Shown: positions 44,996 to 55,400 of the stretch, one piece after another
How the letters are laid out: each line of letters starts with the position of its first letter
Position numbering within the stretch: the first letter of the stretch is position 1
NCBI GenBank assembly: GCA_948144175.1
Contig: CANXME010002052.1
Coordinates: 434,001-498,000 of the forward strand
DNA length: 64,000 bases
Direction of reading: 5' to 3'
From: Closterium sp. NIES-65
Taxonomy: Eukaryota; Streptophyta; Zygnematophyceae; Desmidiales; Closteriaceae
The notes under the pieces: model-generated
The model's database searches: none
What the model saw: only the letters and a program-made list of their open reading frames with translations
What the model was told of the DNA's origin: nothing
Program-made: the position numbers and the translations under genes

Positions 44996-45154
44996 CTGCG
45001 CACCGTTCCGACAGCCTCAACCTCCAACCCAGCTGAGACTGGACCTGCATCAATGGAAGAAGACAGCGGCACATCAGCACTTGCAGAACAAGCCGCCACA
45101 GAAGACAAGTAGGCTGAAACTAGATCAGGTAGCCCTGATCCTGCACTCGGTCCT

Positions 45155-45895
45155 TTGGGAGAAATCCTAACACCGGAGGAGGCAGCTGCAGAGCAGGGCA
45201 CCATCTCGGCAACAGAAGCAAGTGGTGCCGCCGAAGGTGGCTGGAACGGAGAAGGCGGTTGGGGCGAAGGAGGCGGCTGGGGCGCTGAAGACAATCCCGG
45301 CGGCTGGGGCACCTCTGCAGGCGGAAGCGGCTGGGGCACCTCTGCAGGCGGAAGCGGCTGGGACACCCCTGCAAGCGGAAGCGGCTGGGGCACCTCTGCA
45401 AGCGAAGCAAAATTGGGGCAGGCGGCCCCTCCATACCCCGAAGCTGCGAGACTCCCTTCAGCCGAAACGGCAGAGATCGATCCTTACTGGGCAACACGAG
45501 GCACCAGCTGGGGTGGCCCTCCTCTTCAGGACCAGTACGCCCCTGACACACCAGAACCAATGCAAGAAGAGTCAGAGGAGGAAGAAGTGAATTACGAGCT
45601 ATTTGGCGAAGCAGCGGAGCTACCAGGACCTACCGAGGAACCGGAGCCGCCAGAACAAGGACCACAAGAAATTGAGGTGATTGGGGCCGAGTTCAGCTAC
45701 TATCGCATTCCCATGAAGGGACTCCCAGTCCGCGACTGGCCCAATCAGCGCCTGCTTGTTACCGGAGACCAAGTCGACGCCGGCGATACCGATGACATCA
45801 TCGGTATTCCACACGCGCTTCTGGAACAAAAGTCAATTCGCGCGTTCGCCGCCGACGCTGACGACGCCGCCGATGCAGGATCTGAAGGGGAGGCA
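45155..45895 (+). CDS. WG/GW-repeat-rich acidic region of Copia A
   Basis: This open frame has no ATG of its own and was probably part of the polyprotein. It contains GGWNGEGGWGEGGGWG and then three copies of a GGSGWGTSA-like unit, with about nine Trp-Gly or Gly-Trp pairs up to TSWGG. An acidic, Pro-rich stretch follows. It lies between the protease remnant and the GAG-pre-integrase domain, where Copia elements normally have no such insert. GW/WG-rich stretches are the known Argonaute-hook architecture of plant NRPE1 and SPT5-like proteins and of some plant-virus silencing suppressors. An Argonaute-binding role here is only an inference. The frame reaches into element C, which interrupts it at 45896. 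Confidence 0.6.
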
Positions 45896-47466
45896 TGTCA
45901 GAATGTTATGCTCTAGCCTGTAGTGGGGTGCTCTATAGCGAGTACAACCCTTCTAGGGTTTGCTATTTGTATCCTCATTCCTGCTAATGAAAACCCCTCT
46001 TTGCCTAAACTGTTTCTTGCCTAGCTAGGGCTTTCCTAGCTATGGCTCCTGATCCTAACTATACCTACTATTTTCACATGGAATCGGAGCACATACGCTC
46101 CTGGCCTGTGGGCCCTCCTACTGCTTCCGCTGCCCTACGCTGTGTCACGCGCCCTGTGGTGCGCGGCCTCTTATTTTTCATCCCGCCGCGCGCCCCGAGT
46201 GCGCGGCGGTTTTCTGCCCGCCGTGCGCCCCGAGGCGCGCGGCGGTTTACTGCTGTGGGGAAGCCAGCGCGCGCCCCGCCCGTCCGTCGTGGAGCCCTGG
46301 GGAGCACGCGCAGCCCCCCCACCCTGCCCGTCGCGGCGCGCTGGGGAGCCCGCGAGCCCCCCGTCCGTCCGTCGCGACGCCCTCGGGAGCCCGCGAGCGC
46401 CCCGCCCGTCGGTCGCGACGCGCTGGGGAGCCAGCGGGCGCCCTGCGTGGTCGTCGCGACATCCTGGGGAGGCCGCGCGCGCCCCGTCAGCTCGTCGTGG
46501 CGCCCTCGGGAGGCCGCGCGCGCCCCGCCAGGCCGTCGCGGCGCCCTGGGGAGCCGCGCGCGCGTCCCTTCCGCTCGTCCGTCGCGGCGCCCAGGGGAGC
46601 AGCGCGCGCCTCGCCCCTTCTCTTGTCCCACCCGTCCGTTCTGGTGCCCTAGAGGCGCGCGCCTTCCCCCCCTCTCCGTCCCCCGCGCTCCTATTCCTAT
46701 CCCACCCGTTTTAGGGTTTGGGGGTGAGGAGTGTGGGGGTGGTGGTTGTGGGGGTGTCCGTTGTGCGCGCCGTGCCCTTCTCCTCCTCCTTTGTCTCCCA
46801 CTGCTGCAGCTGTCGCTGAGGGGGGTGGATGAGTGGGAGACTGGGGTTTAGGGTTTTAGGGGGGTGCGTGGGAGTGGAGCTAGGGTTTGAGCAGTGGGTG
46901 TGTGTCGAGGGTGTGGGGCAGTTGGAGGAGGTTGTGTGGAGGTACCTGTCGTGTCGCCTGCAGCGCCTGTAGTCCGTCGCCCTTGCTTCGGTAGCCAGTG
47001 AGCCTGCTGCACCAGTCGCCAGTGGGTCCGTTGCTCCTGCCGCTCTTCTATAGCCGCCGAGCCAGTTACTCCAGTAGTCCGTCGCCCTTGCTTCGGTAGC
47101 CTCTGAGTCAGCCGCTCCTGTGCCCGTGCCTCTGCAACTTCAGTCGTTGCCTCCCATCTTCTCTCCCTCCACGGTTCCTCCTCCTCCTCACTTGTCCGCT
47201 GTGATTAGCTCATCTGTGTAAATTCCTGCTCTATACCTGCTTGCTCATTGTGCTGATTACACCCCACTTTTGCTATGGGGGTGTGTCAGAATGTTATGCT
47301 CTAGCCTGTAGTGGGGTGCTCTATAGCGAGTACAACCCTTCTAGGGTTTGCTATTTGTATCCTCATTCCTGCTAGTGAAAACCCCTCTTTGCCTAAACTG
47401 TTTCTTGCCTAGCTAGGGCTTTCCTAGCTATGGCTCCTGATCATAACTATACCTACTATTTTCACA
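45896..47466 (+). mobile_element. Non-autonomous LTR retrotransposon C
   Basis: Terminal repeats 45896-46078 and 47284-47466 (183 bp each, two differences) start TGTCAGAATG and end TTTTCACA. The 5-bp duplication AGGCA flanks it (45891-45895 and 47467-47471). TGGAATCGGAGC right after the first LTR is a tRNA-iMet-type primer site, and CTATGGGGGTG before the second is the purine tract. The 1.2-kb interior is GC-rich and repetitive (GCGCGCCCCGAGGCGCGCG-like); its open frame at 46042-46851 shows no gag or pol domain. The LTR start, purine tract and interior style resemble element B, so B-like elements may mobilise it. Confidence 0.88.
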
Positions 47467-47471
47467 AGGCA

Positions 47472-48151
47472 AACGACAAAGCAGCAAGGCAAAAATATTA
47501 TCAGAAAACGGTCGGCTATCGTGCGGAACCAGAAATCTGGCATCAGCGGCTCGGGCATCCTTCTCACACAACACTCAAGATCTCCCTGAAGGCTGGCGTT
47601 CTCGACAACGAAGCTCTGCTTCTTCCATGGGGAGGATTCCTTACCACAGACTCCGACGACCCGTCCTGCACAGTGTGTCCTACTGCGTCGCTTGCTCACA
47701 AACCCTTCCCCGACTTACCGCCCGGTAACGAACACTATCAACCGCTCGATAAGGTCTACAACGACTTTATGTGTCTGACACGGGAAGGTCTTGATGGCGA
47801 ATATTACACGCTGACCTTCATCGACGCGAGTACTTGCTACGTCTTGGCCGTCAACACCGACTGCAGGTCACTCGCCTTCGAGTGCTTCATTGCGTGGATG
47901 AAGCGAGCCGAACGACAATCGGGACTTCAGCTGAAAAGCTGGCAAACAAACGGAGCTCTGGAGTTCTTCTCAGACGAGTTCAAGGAGCTCTTCCGAAGGA
48001 AAGGGATTGAACACCTGGTGTTCCTGCCCTACGCTCACGAGCAGCAAGGAGTAGCAGAACGGACAGACAGGAGCCTCGCGACTAGGATGAGGGCTCTGAT
48101 GAAGCAGTCGGCCATCCCAACACAGTACTGGCCGTTCGCCATGAGCCATGC
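47472..48151 (+). pseudogene. Copia A GAG-pre-integrase and integrase core
   Basis: The reading has the integrase zinc region (WHQRLGHPSHTTLK ... CTVC) and then the integrase core with YTLTFIDAST, an acidic residue in SWQTNGALEF and HEQQGVAERT. The second catalytic Asp appears replaced (QTNG where Copia integrases keep a DN or DRG motif). The frame is cut at 48156 by the TRIM insertion and resumes after 48538 with LHNLLSSRSLEN, an integrase C-terminal segment that soon meets a stop near 48703. Confidence 0.75.
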
Positions 48152-48156
48152 AGTCC

Positions 48157-48533
48157 TGTCAGAATCCCAACCACTAGACCATTGGGATAAAAGGGCTTGT
48201 TTCAGTAGCGGGTCAGTGCGCCCATAACCCCCCAGGCAAACGCGCCTGTAACCCTCCCTAGGATCGATCGGGGATCTCACAGTGTAGCTCTACTGACACC
48301 CCCCCACACTGGGAGGCCCAGGACTAAGCACAGCGGCAACGGCCTACATGTGCATACACCGGGAATCGAACCCGAGACCGCTCTGATACCATGTCAGAAT
48401 CCCAACCACTAGACCATTGGGATAAAAGGGCTTGTTTCAGTAGCGGGTCAGTGCGCCCATAACCCCCCAGGCAAACGCGCCTGTAACCCTCCCTAGGATC
48501 GATCGGGGATCTCACAGTGTAGCTCTACTGACA
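48157..48533 (-). mobile_element. 377-bp TRIM with tRNA-like pol III promoter at the LTR/PBS junction
   Basis: Two identical 142-bp terminal repeats (48157-48298 and 48392-48533; TGTCAG ... CTGACA) flank only 93 bp. The target duplication is AGTCC (48152-48156 and 48534-48538). Read on the minus strand, the 5' LTR is followed directly by the primer site TGGTATCAGAGCGG (48391-48378). A purine tract, GTGTGGGGGGG, precedes the 3' LTR. There is no coding capacity. A pol III A box, TGGTCTAGTGG (48416-48406), lies at the end of the 5' LTR, and a perfect B box, GGTTCGATTCC (48372-48362), lies in the interior. Confidence 0.9.
48362..48416 (-). promoter_or_regulatory. tRNA-like A box and B box in the TRIM
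   Basis: The A box TGGTCTAGTGG and B box GGTTCGATTCC are separated by 33 nt, the spacing found in real tRNAs. The intervening segment contains the LTR end and the primer site. The presumed acceptor strands do not pair, so this is a tRNA-like promoter rather than a tRNA gene. Confidence 0.75.
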
Positions 48534-49320
48534 AGTCCGACTGCACAACTTGCTGTCCTCCCGAAGCCTCGAGAACAACAACTCCCCATACAGAGCGTGG
48601 ACAGGCAGAAAAGCAAACACGCGCCTGCTTCGGGTTTTCGGCTGCATGGTACAGTACAAGCCACATACAGCACGGACCGGAAAATTTACTGAACGAGCTC
48701 GCTAGGGCATCCACCTCGGGATAAAAAAGGAATACAAGGCGTGGATCATGCTGGACTACGCGACACACGAAGTGACGAAATCACGTGACTGCATCTTCTA
48801 TGCGAAGCTGACTCTGCCACTGTTCAACGAACACCGCGAAGCTGACAAGGCACCGGAAAGGGTTTTCGAGGGACATCGCAGCTTCGCAACTCCACACGAT
48901 GAAGCTGACCTGGCGGAAGATGAGGATGCAACAAACGTCACTTAGTTTGACAGCGCACCCAAAATCCCCCTTACAAGCCCATTCCAGACTCCAACCTTCA
49001 TTCTGCTACACCAAACTGATCCCGACGATACAACTCGCAAAGCCCACGACTTCAACAGCGCCGCCCGTCACTCGCCAGACATCGCGTTACCACCACCAAA
49101 CACCTCGCAAGACACCATCCGCCCTGACAACGAAAGTGACGACGACGTGGTCGAAGTAACCAGCTTCCACGACTACGATCGCCTGCACTACGAAAAGACC
49201 AACAGAACTGGTCTCTGCATCCTTGGGCTCGCCGTTGCTGTTCGCCACACAACTAACCACAGTCCGCCAGGCTCTCTCCGGCCCCGACAGTGAGAAATGG
49301 AAGGCAGCCATGGCCAAGGA

Positions 49321-49459
49321 TATCAAGTTTAGGAGTAAAAGTTTAGAATGGAGAAGGGGCGTCCACTAGAAAGCAGCAGGATACATATAGGAAACCCTAA
49401 GGGGTTGTACTCGCTATAGAGTACCCCAATGCAGGCTAGAGAACAATAACATTCTGACA
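49321..49459 (-). mobile_element. Solo LTR of the element C family, reversed
   Basis: A 139-bp segment whose reverse complement starts TGTCAGAATGTTAT and contains TATAGCGAGTACAACCCC, as in the LTR of C. The duplication AAGGA (49316-49320 and 49460-49464) flanks it. It interrupts the RT reading of Copia A: the coding sense before and after joins across one AAGGA copy. Confidence 0.88.
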
Positions 49460-50243
49460 AAGGAGATCGCGTCGCTCAAGAGCCATGGCACATGGAAGCT
49501 CGTTCCCCGGACATCTGCAAAGGGGAGGAAAATTCTCAGCGGAAAATGGGTGTTCCGCATCAAGACACTGGCGGACAGCTCCATCGACAAGTACAAAGCG
49601 CGATGGGTGGTACGCGGCTTCGAGCAAACACACATGGTGGACTTCGATCTCACCTACGCACAAGTCGGACGGCACACCTCAGTGCGGATTCTCATCTGCA
49701 TCGCAGCCGTTAAGCAGCGCCCACTCCGCCAGATTGACGTTGGCAGCGCATTTCTATATGCTCCGGTCGATGCAATCATCTTCGTCGAGCAGCCGCACGC
49801 CTTCGAAGAGAACGACGACGCCGTCTGCCTGCTCTAGAAATCTCTTTACGGGATCAAGCAAGCACCTCGCCTGTGGCAGCAGTACCTCCACACGGTGCTA
49901 ACGAACCTCCGCTTCCAACAGCTGCCCCACGACCTCGGCATGTACTGGAAGGAGTCGCGTGGCAAATCCATCCTTCTTGTCGCCTACGTCTATGACCTCC
50001 TCTACACCGGCGACGACACGGAGCTACTGGACCAGATCGAAGCGGATATCAAGGAGCAGCTAAAGGTCACCGTCAACCACGACGTCACTCAGTTCCTGGG
50101 TCTCAACATCACCCAGTTTGCCTCCTCCATTCATCTCTCTGCCGCCAAATACGCTGAGACACTCGCGAAGAAATTTGGCATCGCACCCATCAACCTCTCC
50201 ACCCCCTTTTGCACTCCTCCTCCTAACCACGAACCAGACACCA

Positions 50244-50342
<99 letters not shown>

Positions 50343-51052
50343 AGAATCATCGGATCTACCAGCAGCAGCTAGGGTGCCTTCTGTTCGCCGCCGTCACGTG
50401 CCGGCCCGACCTCTCCTACGTCGCAAGCCAGCTCGCTCAATACATGAAGCGACCTGAAGGGGAGAATCTACAAGATCTACGCCACGCACTTCAATACTTC
50501 ATCTCTACTCCCGACATCGGCCTCACCTACGAAGCTAACTTAACGGCCACCCTGCAGCTGCACGGCTACGTAGACGCTGACCATGCGGGAGATGTTGACA
50601 ACAGACGCTCCCGCACAGGATTCATCTTTCAGCTTCAACCTGCTGGGCTCATTTCATGGAACTTTCAGAAGCAGGAACTCATCGCCCTTTCGTCAGCCGA
50701 AGCAGAATTCATCGCCGCCAGCGCAGCTGTTCGCGAAGGATTGTATCTGATGGAGCTTCTGCAGGAAGCGAAAGTGACGATGAACGGGCACTTCACGTTA
50801 CTCTGCGACAACCAGAGCACGATCAAGATAGTGAACAAGCCCGGCTTCGTGAACCGCACGGAACACATCGCCCTTCGCTACTTCTTCGTCAAGGACGAAA
50901 TCGACAAGGGCAAGGTCAAGCTCACGTACTGCCCGATTGGTGACATGGCAGCCGACTTCCTGACAAAGAAACTGCCACGTCAACAGTTCCAGCACTGCGC
51001 CAACCTTTGCGGGATCAACAAGAAGTCCCACGTGGCCCACCTTCAGGAATGA
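49460..51052 (+). pseudogene. Copia A reverse transcriptase and RNase H, inactivated
   Basis: RT starts just before the solo LTR (KWKAAMAK) and continues with GKWVFRIKTLADSSIDKYKA, ARWVVRGFEQ, DVGSAFLY and SLYGIKQAPRLW. A TAG interrupts it at about 49837. The catalytic box reads YVYD where Copia RTs have YVDD, so a catalytic Asp is lost (TAT at about 49990). RNase H follows (GYVDADHAGDVDNRRSRTG, ALSSAEAEF, HIALRYFFVKDEI) and ends at the stop near 51052, just upstream of the purine tract and 3' LTR. A CT dinucleotide tract expands the RT/RNase H linker in frame. Confidence 0.9.
50247..50341 (+). repeat. (CT)n microsatellite inside Copia A pol
   Basis: About 95 bp of uninterrupted CT repeats, translating as alternating Ser-Leu. 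It has no stop in any forward frame, so the RT/RNase H reading stays open through it. Confidence 0.98.
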
Positions 51053-51059
51053 AGGGGAC

Positions 51060-51281
51060 TGTTGGAAAAACCGAAAGGTTATTATAAACATTTCCGAAGG
51101 TTCTCCACTCTCGCGTCACTCCATAACGAAGTGCACGCATATACTAGTTCCGCAATAGCTCATATAGAGCACGCGGAAGTTCGAGGGTCACCCAAAGGTT
51201 AACAGTCGAAGACAGTCAACGGTTGTGACCCTTGACTGCTCAGTAACCGCACGAGGCAGTTATGAAGTGAAACATGGTAAC
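51060..51281 (+). repeat. 3' LTR of Copia A, first part
   Basis: The first 222 bp of the 3' LTR (TGTTGGAAAAACC ...), cut at GTAAC by element B. The rest continues at 58819-59053. Confidence 0.9.
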
Positions 51282-51529
51282 TGTCAGAACACATAGCTTA
51301 CTTGTTTGTGTAGGCTATAGTGGGGTATCCCATAGGGGGTACAACACAATTAGGGTTTCCTATTTGTACTCACTTCGTTCATACTCATTCCATTCTCGTT
51401 CAATTCTTCTCATGGAATCAGAGCAGGTCCCCTCCTAGGGACTGTTCCTAGGGCCCACCGAAGCGCGCCCCGAGGCGCGCGTTCTTTTTTTTTTAGCGAC
51501 CCTGCGTGTCGCCCCTACCGTCGCGCTCC

Positions 51530-52400
51530 CGCCGCTCCCTCCTCTTACGGCCGCCCGCCCTAGTGCCCTGACGGCCGCCCGCCCTAGCGCCCTGACGGCC
51601 GCCCGCCCTAGCGCCCTGACGGCCGCCCGCCCTAGCGCCCGAGCGCCAACCGCCCTAGCGCCCTGACGGCCAACCGCCCTAGCGCCCTGACGGCCGCCCG
51701 CCCTAGCGCCCTGACGGCCGCCCGCCCCAGCGCCCGAGCGCCGCCCGCCCTAGCGCCCGAGCGCCGCCCGCCCTAGCGCCCGAGCGCCGCCCGCCCTAGC
51801 GCCCGAGCGCCGCCCGCCCTAGCGCCCGAGCGCCGCCCGCCCTAGAGCCCTGACGGCCGCCCGCCCTAGCGCCCGAGCGCCGCTCGCCCTAGCGCCCTGA
51901 CGGCCGCCCGCCCTAGCGCCCGTGCGCCCCTCGCCCAAGCGCCCTGACGGCCGGCCGCCCGCCCTAGCGCCCGAGCGCCGACCGCCCTTTCGCCCTTACG
52001 GCCGCCCGCCCGAACGCCTGAGCGCCGCCCGCCGTCGCCCCAACGCCCTAGCGCCCGACGCCCGCGAGCCGCCCGTCGCAGCCGCCCGTGAGCTCCCTGA
52101 GCTGCCCGCGCCGCCGTCCCTGAGCCGCCTGTGCAGCCGCCCGCGAGCCACCAGTGAGCCGCCCGTCGCGACACCAGCGCCGCACGAGCCGCCCGTACAG
52201 CCCAGCAGCCCGAGCCGCCCAAGCCGCCCGCGCCGCCCCAGCAACCCGAGCCGCCCGAGCCGCCCGAGCCGCCCGAGCCGCGCGAGCCGCCCGAGCCGCC
52301 CCAGCCGCCCGAGCCGCCCGAGCCGCCCGAGCCGCCCGAGCCGCCCGAGCCGCCCGCGCCGCCCCAGCAACCCGAGCCGCCCGAGCCGTGCCGCTGTTCC
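51530..52400 (+). repeat. GC-rich repeat leader of Copia B
   Basis: Two repeat styles fill the leader: GCCCGAGCGCCGCCCGCCCT-like units to about 51900, then GAGCCGCCC units to about 52390. Open frames here on both strands (Pro/Arg- or Gly-rich) are composition artefacts. It may be structured RNA needed for packaging or translation, but nothing proves that. Confidence 0.8.
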
Positions 52401-52467
52401 TGAGCTGTGTTCCTCTGCTGCTGCACTACCCGACTCTCCCAGCCCGGTGAGACTTTCAGCTGCTGCC

Positions 52468-55400
52468 ATGGCCACCCCCAATGTCCTTACTTTTGACGCT
52501 GAGGGGAGGGCCATTGACTTTGCCGTCTGGATTGAAGACCTGCAGCTGTACTTACTATGTGATGCGATAGATGAGGTCTCTCTCTTTGACTTTGTCTCTG
52601 GCGCTGTCCCTGCCCCACCTGCTGATGCTGACTCTGCCGTTCGCTCCAAGTGGGCGACCCGCGATGCTGCTGCACGTCTTGCTGTGCGTCGCCACCTCCC
52701 TTCCTCTGAGCGTGCCCACTTTAGTCAGTGCAAGACCGCTCAGGCCTTGTACGACGCTGTAGTTGCACGCTACTCCTCCCCTTCCTCCGCTACCCTTAGC
52801 CGCCTCATGCTACCATTTCTCTTCCCTGACCTCGCCTCCTTTCCCACTGTTGCTGACCTCGTTACCCACCTCCGTGCTAGTGACACCCGCTACCGCGCTG
52901 CCCTTCCTGCTGAGTTCCGCGCTGCAAACCCTCCTCCCATGTACATCACTCTCTACTTTCTCGTCACCCGTCTCCCTGAGTCCCTTCGTGCCGTTAGGGA
53001 CCAGTTTCTCTCTGTCTGTCCCACCACTCTCACTGTCGATCTCCTTGAGGAGTCCCTGCTAGCGGCTGAGAAGAGTATTGTCGCTGTAGGGGCCTCTCGG
53101 GGTGACCCTCGCACCCCCATCTTTGAGGGGTGTGGTCCTTCCCCCCTGCTGCCCTCTGTCGCCTCTGCCGCTGCGGCCGACCTCACTGGTTTTGAGTCGG
53201 TCGGCGCGGCGTCTGCCCCCAGCGGCAGACGCCGCTCTGGCAAGAGCAAAGGGGGCAAGGGAGCGGGTGGAGCTAGAGGGGGCGGTGGAGGAGGCGGTGG
53301 GGGTGGCGGGGGGAGTGGGGGTGGCGGTGGGGGTGGTGGCGGGAGTGGAGGTACTGGTGGCGGCGGTGGAGGCGGAGGTGGCGGCGGCGGTGGTAGCGGA
53401 GGAGGCGGTGGGAGCGGTGGGAGCGACGGTCCTGGTGGGGGAGTTGGCGGTGGAGACGGGGGTGGCGGTGGAGGCGGGAGTGGCGGTGGAGGCGGGGGTC
53501 GGAGTGGCTCGTCCCAGCGGAGCAGCTCTGGGGGTGGTCAGCGCCAGCAGCAGCAGCAGCAGCAGCCGCAGCAGCAGCCACAGCAGCAGCAGCGCTCTCG
53601 CACCGTCCCCGGCCCTCAGCAGCTCCGTGAGTGGTACTTGCAGCGTCAGCGTGGTGGTGCGCTTGGTCCCTGCCCCTACGTTCTTCGCACAGGTGACCGT
53701 GCAGGGGAGAGGTGTGGAGGCGCCCACACAGCCCGCCGCTGCTTTGGCCGCCTGACCGACGCCTGGCGTCAGCAGTTTCCGGAGGCCGCTGAGATCCCCC
53801 GCTGGGGAGAGCTGTCTAGGGCTGGTGTAGCTATTTATGATCTTCATTTTGATGCTATTCTCTCTGCTATGTATGCTGTGACTGGTAGTGATGAGGATGA
53901 CTGTTACCGGTGTTTCCCGCCCGACCCGGGCATTGGTACTGCCGCGTCAGGTACTAGTGAGGCTGCTGCTCTAGGTGCCAGTGCGTCTGTGCTCTCAGGT
54001 GCTGGTGAGTCTGCCCTCTCAGGTACTGTGTCGGCTTCGGCCTCTCACACCTTCACCCTTGACTCTGGAGCGTCTCGCTCCTTCTTTAGGGACCGCACCA
54101 CTCTCACGCCGCTGAGTCGGCCGGTTGCGGTGTCCCTGGCTGACCCCTCTGGGGGGCCTGTCCTGTCTCGCTTCTCCACTGTCCTCCCGTGTCCGGCGGC
54201 CCCCTCTGGCACCCTGACTGGTCTCTACCTCCCCTCGTTCTCGACGAACTTGGTGAGTGGTGCTGACCTCCAGGATGTGGGTGTCCACCAGTTCACCCCT
54301 GCTCGTCAGCGGGTGACCCACTGCACGGAGGCGGATACAGGTCGCCACCTGGCTACGTTTACACGTCGGCCAGGGTCGAGCCTGTACACACTGACCACTG
54401 CTTCTCCTCCAGGTGCTGAGTCTGGTAGGGTCCCTTCGTCTGGTCAGGTGTTTGCTGCAGCGTCCAGGTCTGGTCCTGAGTCTGCCCCCTGCTCGTGTCG
54501 TCGTCTGTCTCACGAGACCCTCCTCTGGCACCACCGCCTTGGCCACCCCTCTCTGCTTCGGCTCAGAGGCATGGCCTCGCGAGTCCTTGTGTCTGGTCTT
54601 CCCCGGTCTCTCCCTCCCCTTCCTCCGGGCCCTGGCCCCACCTGTGTCCCCTGTGTCGAGGGGCGCCAGCGTGCTGCCCCTCACTCCTCCCAGTTTCCTC
54701 CGACAGAGGCCCCGTTGCAGACGCTTCACATGGACGTGTGGGGCCCAGCCCGCGTCCATGGACAGGGTCAGGAGCGCTACTTCCTGCTGGTGGTTGACGA
54801 CTACTCGCGTTACACCACAGTCTTCCCCTTGCGCAGCAAGGGTGAGGTCACTGAGGTGTTGATCGACTGGATCCGCGCAGCTCGTCTCCAGCTTCGGAGG
54901 AGCTTTGGCTCTGACTTCCCTGTTTTACGTCTGCACTTGGACAGAGGCGGAGAGTTCTCCTCTGGCCTCCTGAGTGCCTACTGTCGTGCGCGAGGCATCC
55001 GTCAGACCTTCACGCTTCCGGACTCACCACAGCAGAATGGGATTGCTGAGCGCCGCATTGGCATGGTCATGGACGTCGCTCGTACGTCCATGATGCATGC
55101 GGCTGCTCCCCATTTTCTGTGGCCGTTTGCGGTCAGTTACGCTGCGCACCAGATCAACCTCCACCCCAGGGTCTCTCGACCGGAGACCTCCCCAGCCCTG
55201 CTGTGGACGGGGAAGGTTGGCGATGCGTCGGCGTTCCGGGTCTGGGGATCTCGGGCGTTTGTTCGCGACCTGTCTGCGGACAAGCTGTCCCCTCGTGCTT
55301 CTCCCTGCGTCTTCCTGGGGTTCCCCCCCGACGCCCCTGGGTGGCAGTTTTACCACCCCACCTCTCGACGTGTTCTGTCCTCCCAGGACGTCACGTTCGA

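Noticed and set aside
46042-46851. Frame in element C as a gene
   Set aside because: Arg/Pro/Ala-rich reading of GC repeats, starting inside the LTR. No gag, pol or other motif.
48190-48290. Similarity of the TRIM LTR (plus strand) to the tRNA-iMet anticodon arm (GCCCATAACCC)
   Set aside because: It is short, and on the strand opposite to the element's own orientation; chance is likely.
48362-48416. Genuine tRNA gene
   Set aside because: A and B boxes are present, but the acceptor arms do not pair and the anticodon region is the LTR/primer-site junction.
53059-53847. Minus-strand Thr/Pro/Ala-rich frame in element B
   Set aside because: It is antisense to the Gly-rich gag tract of an intact polyprotein.
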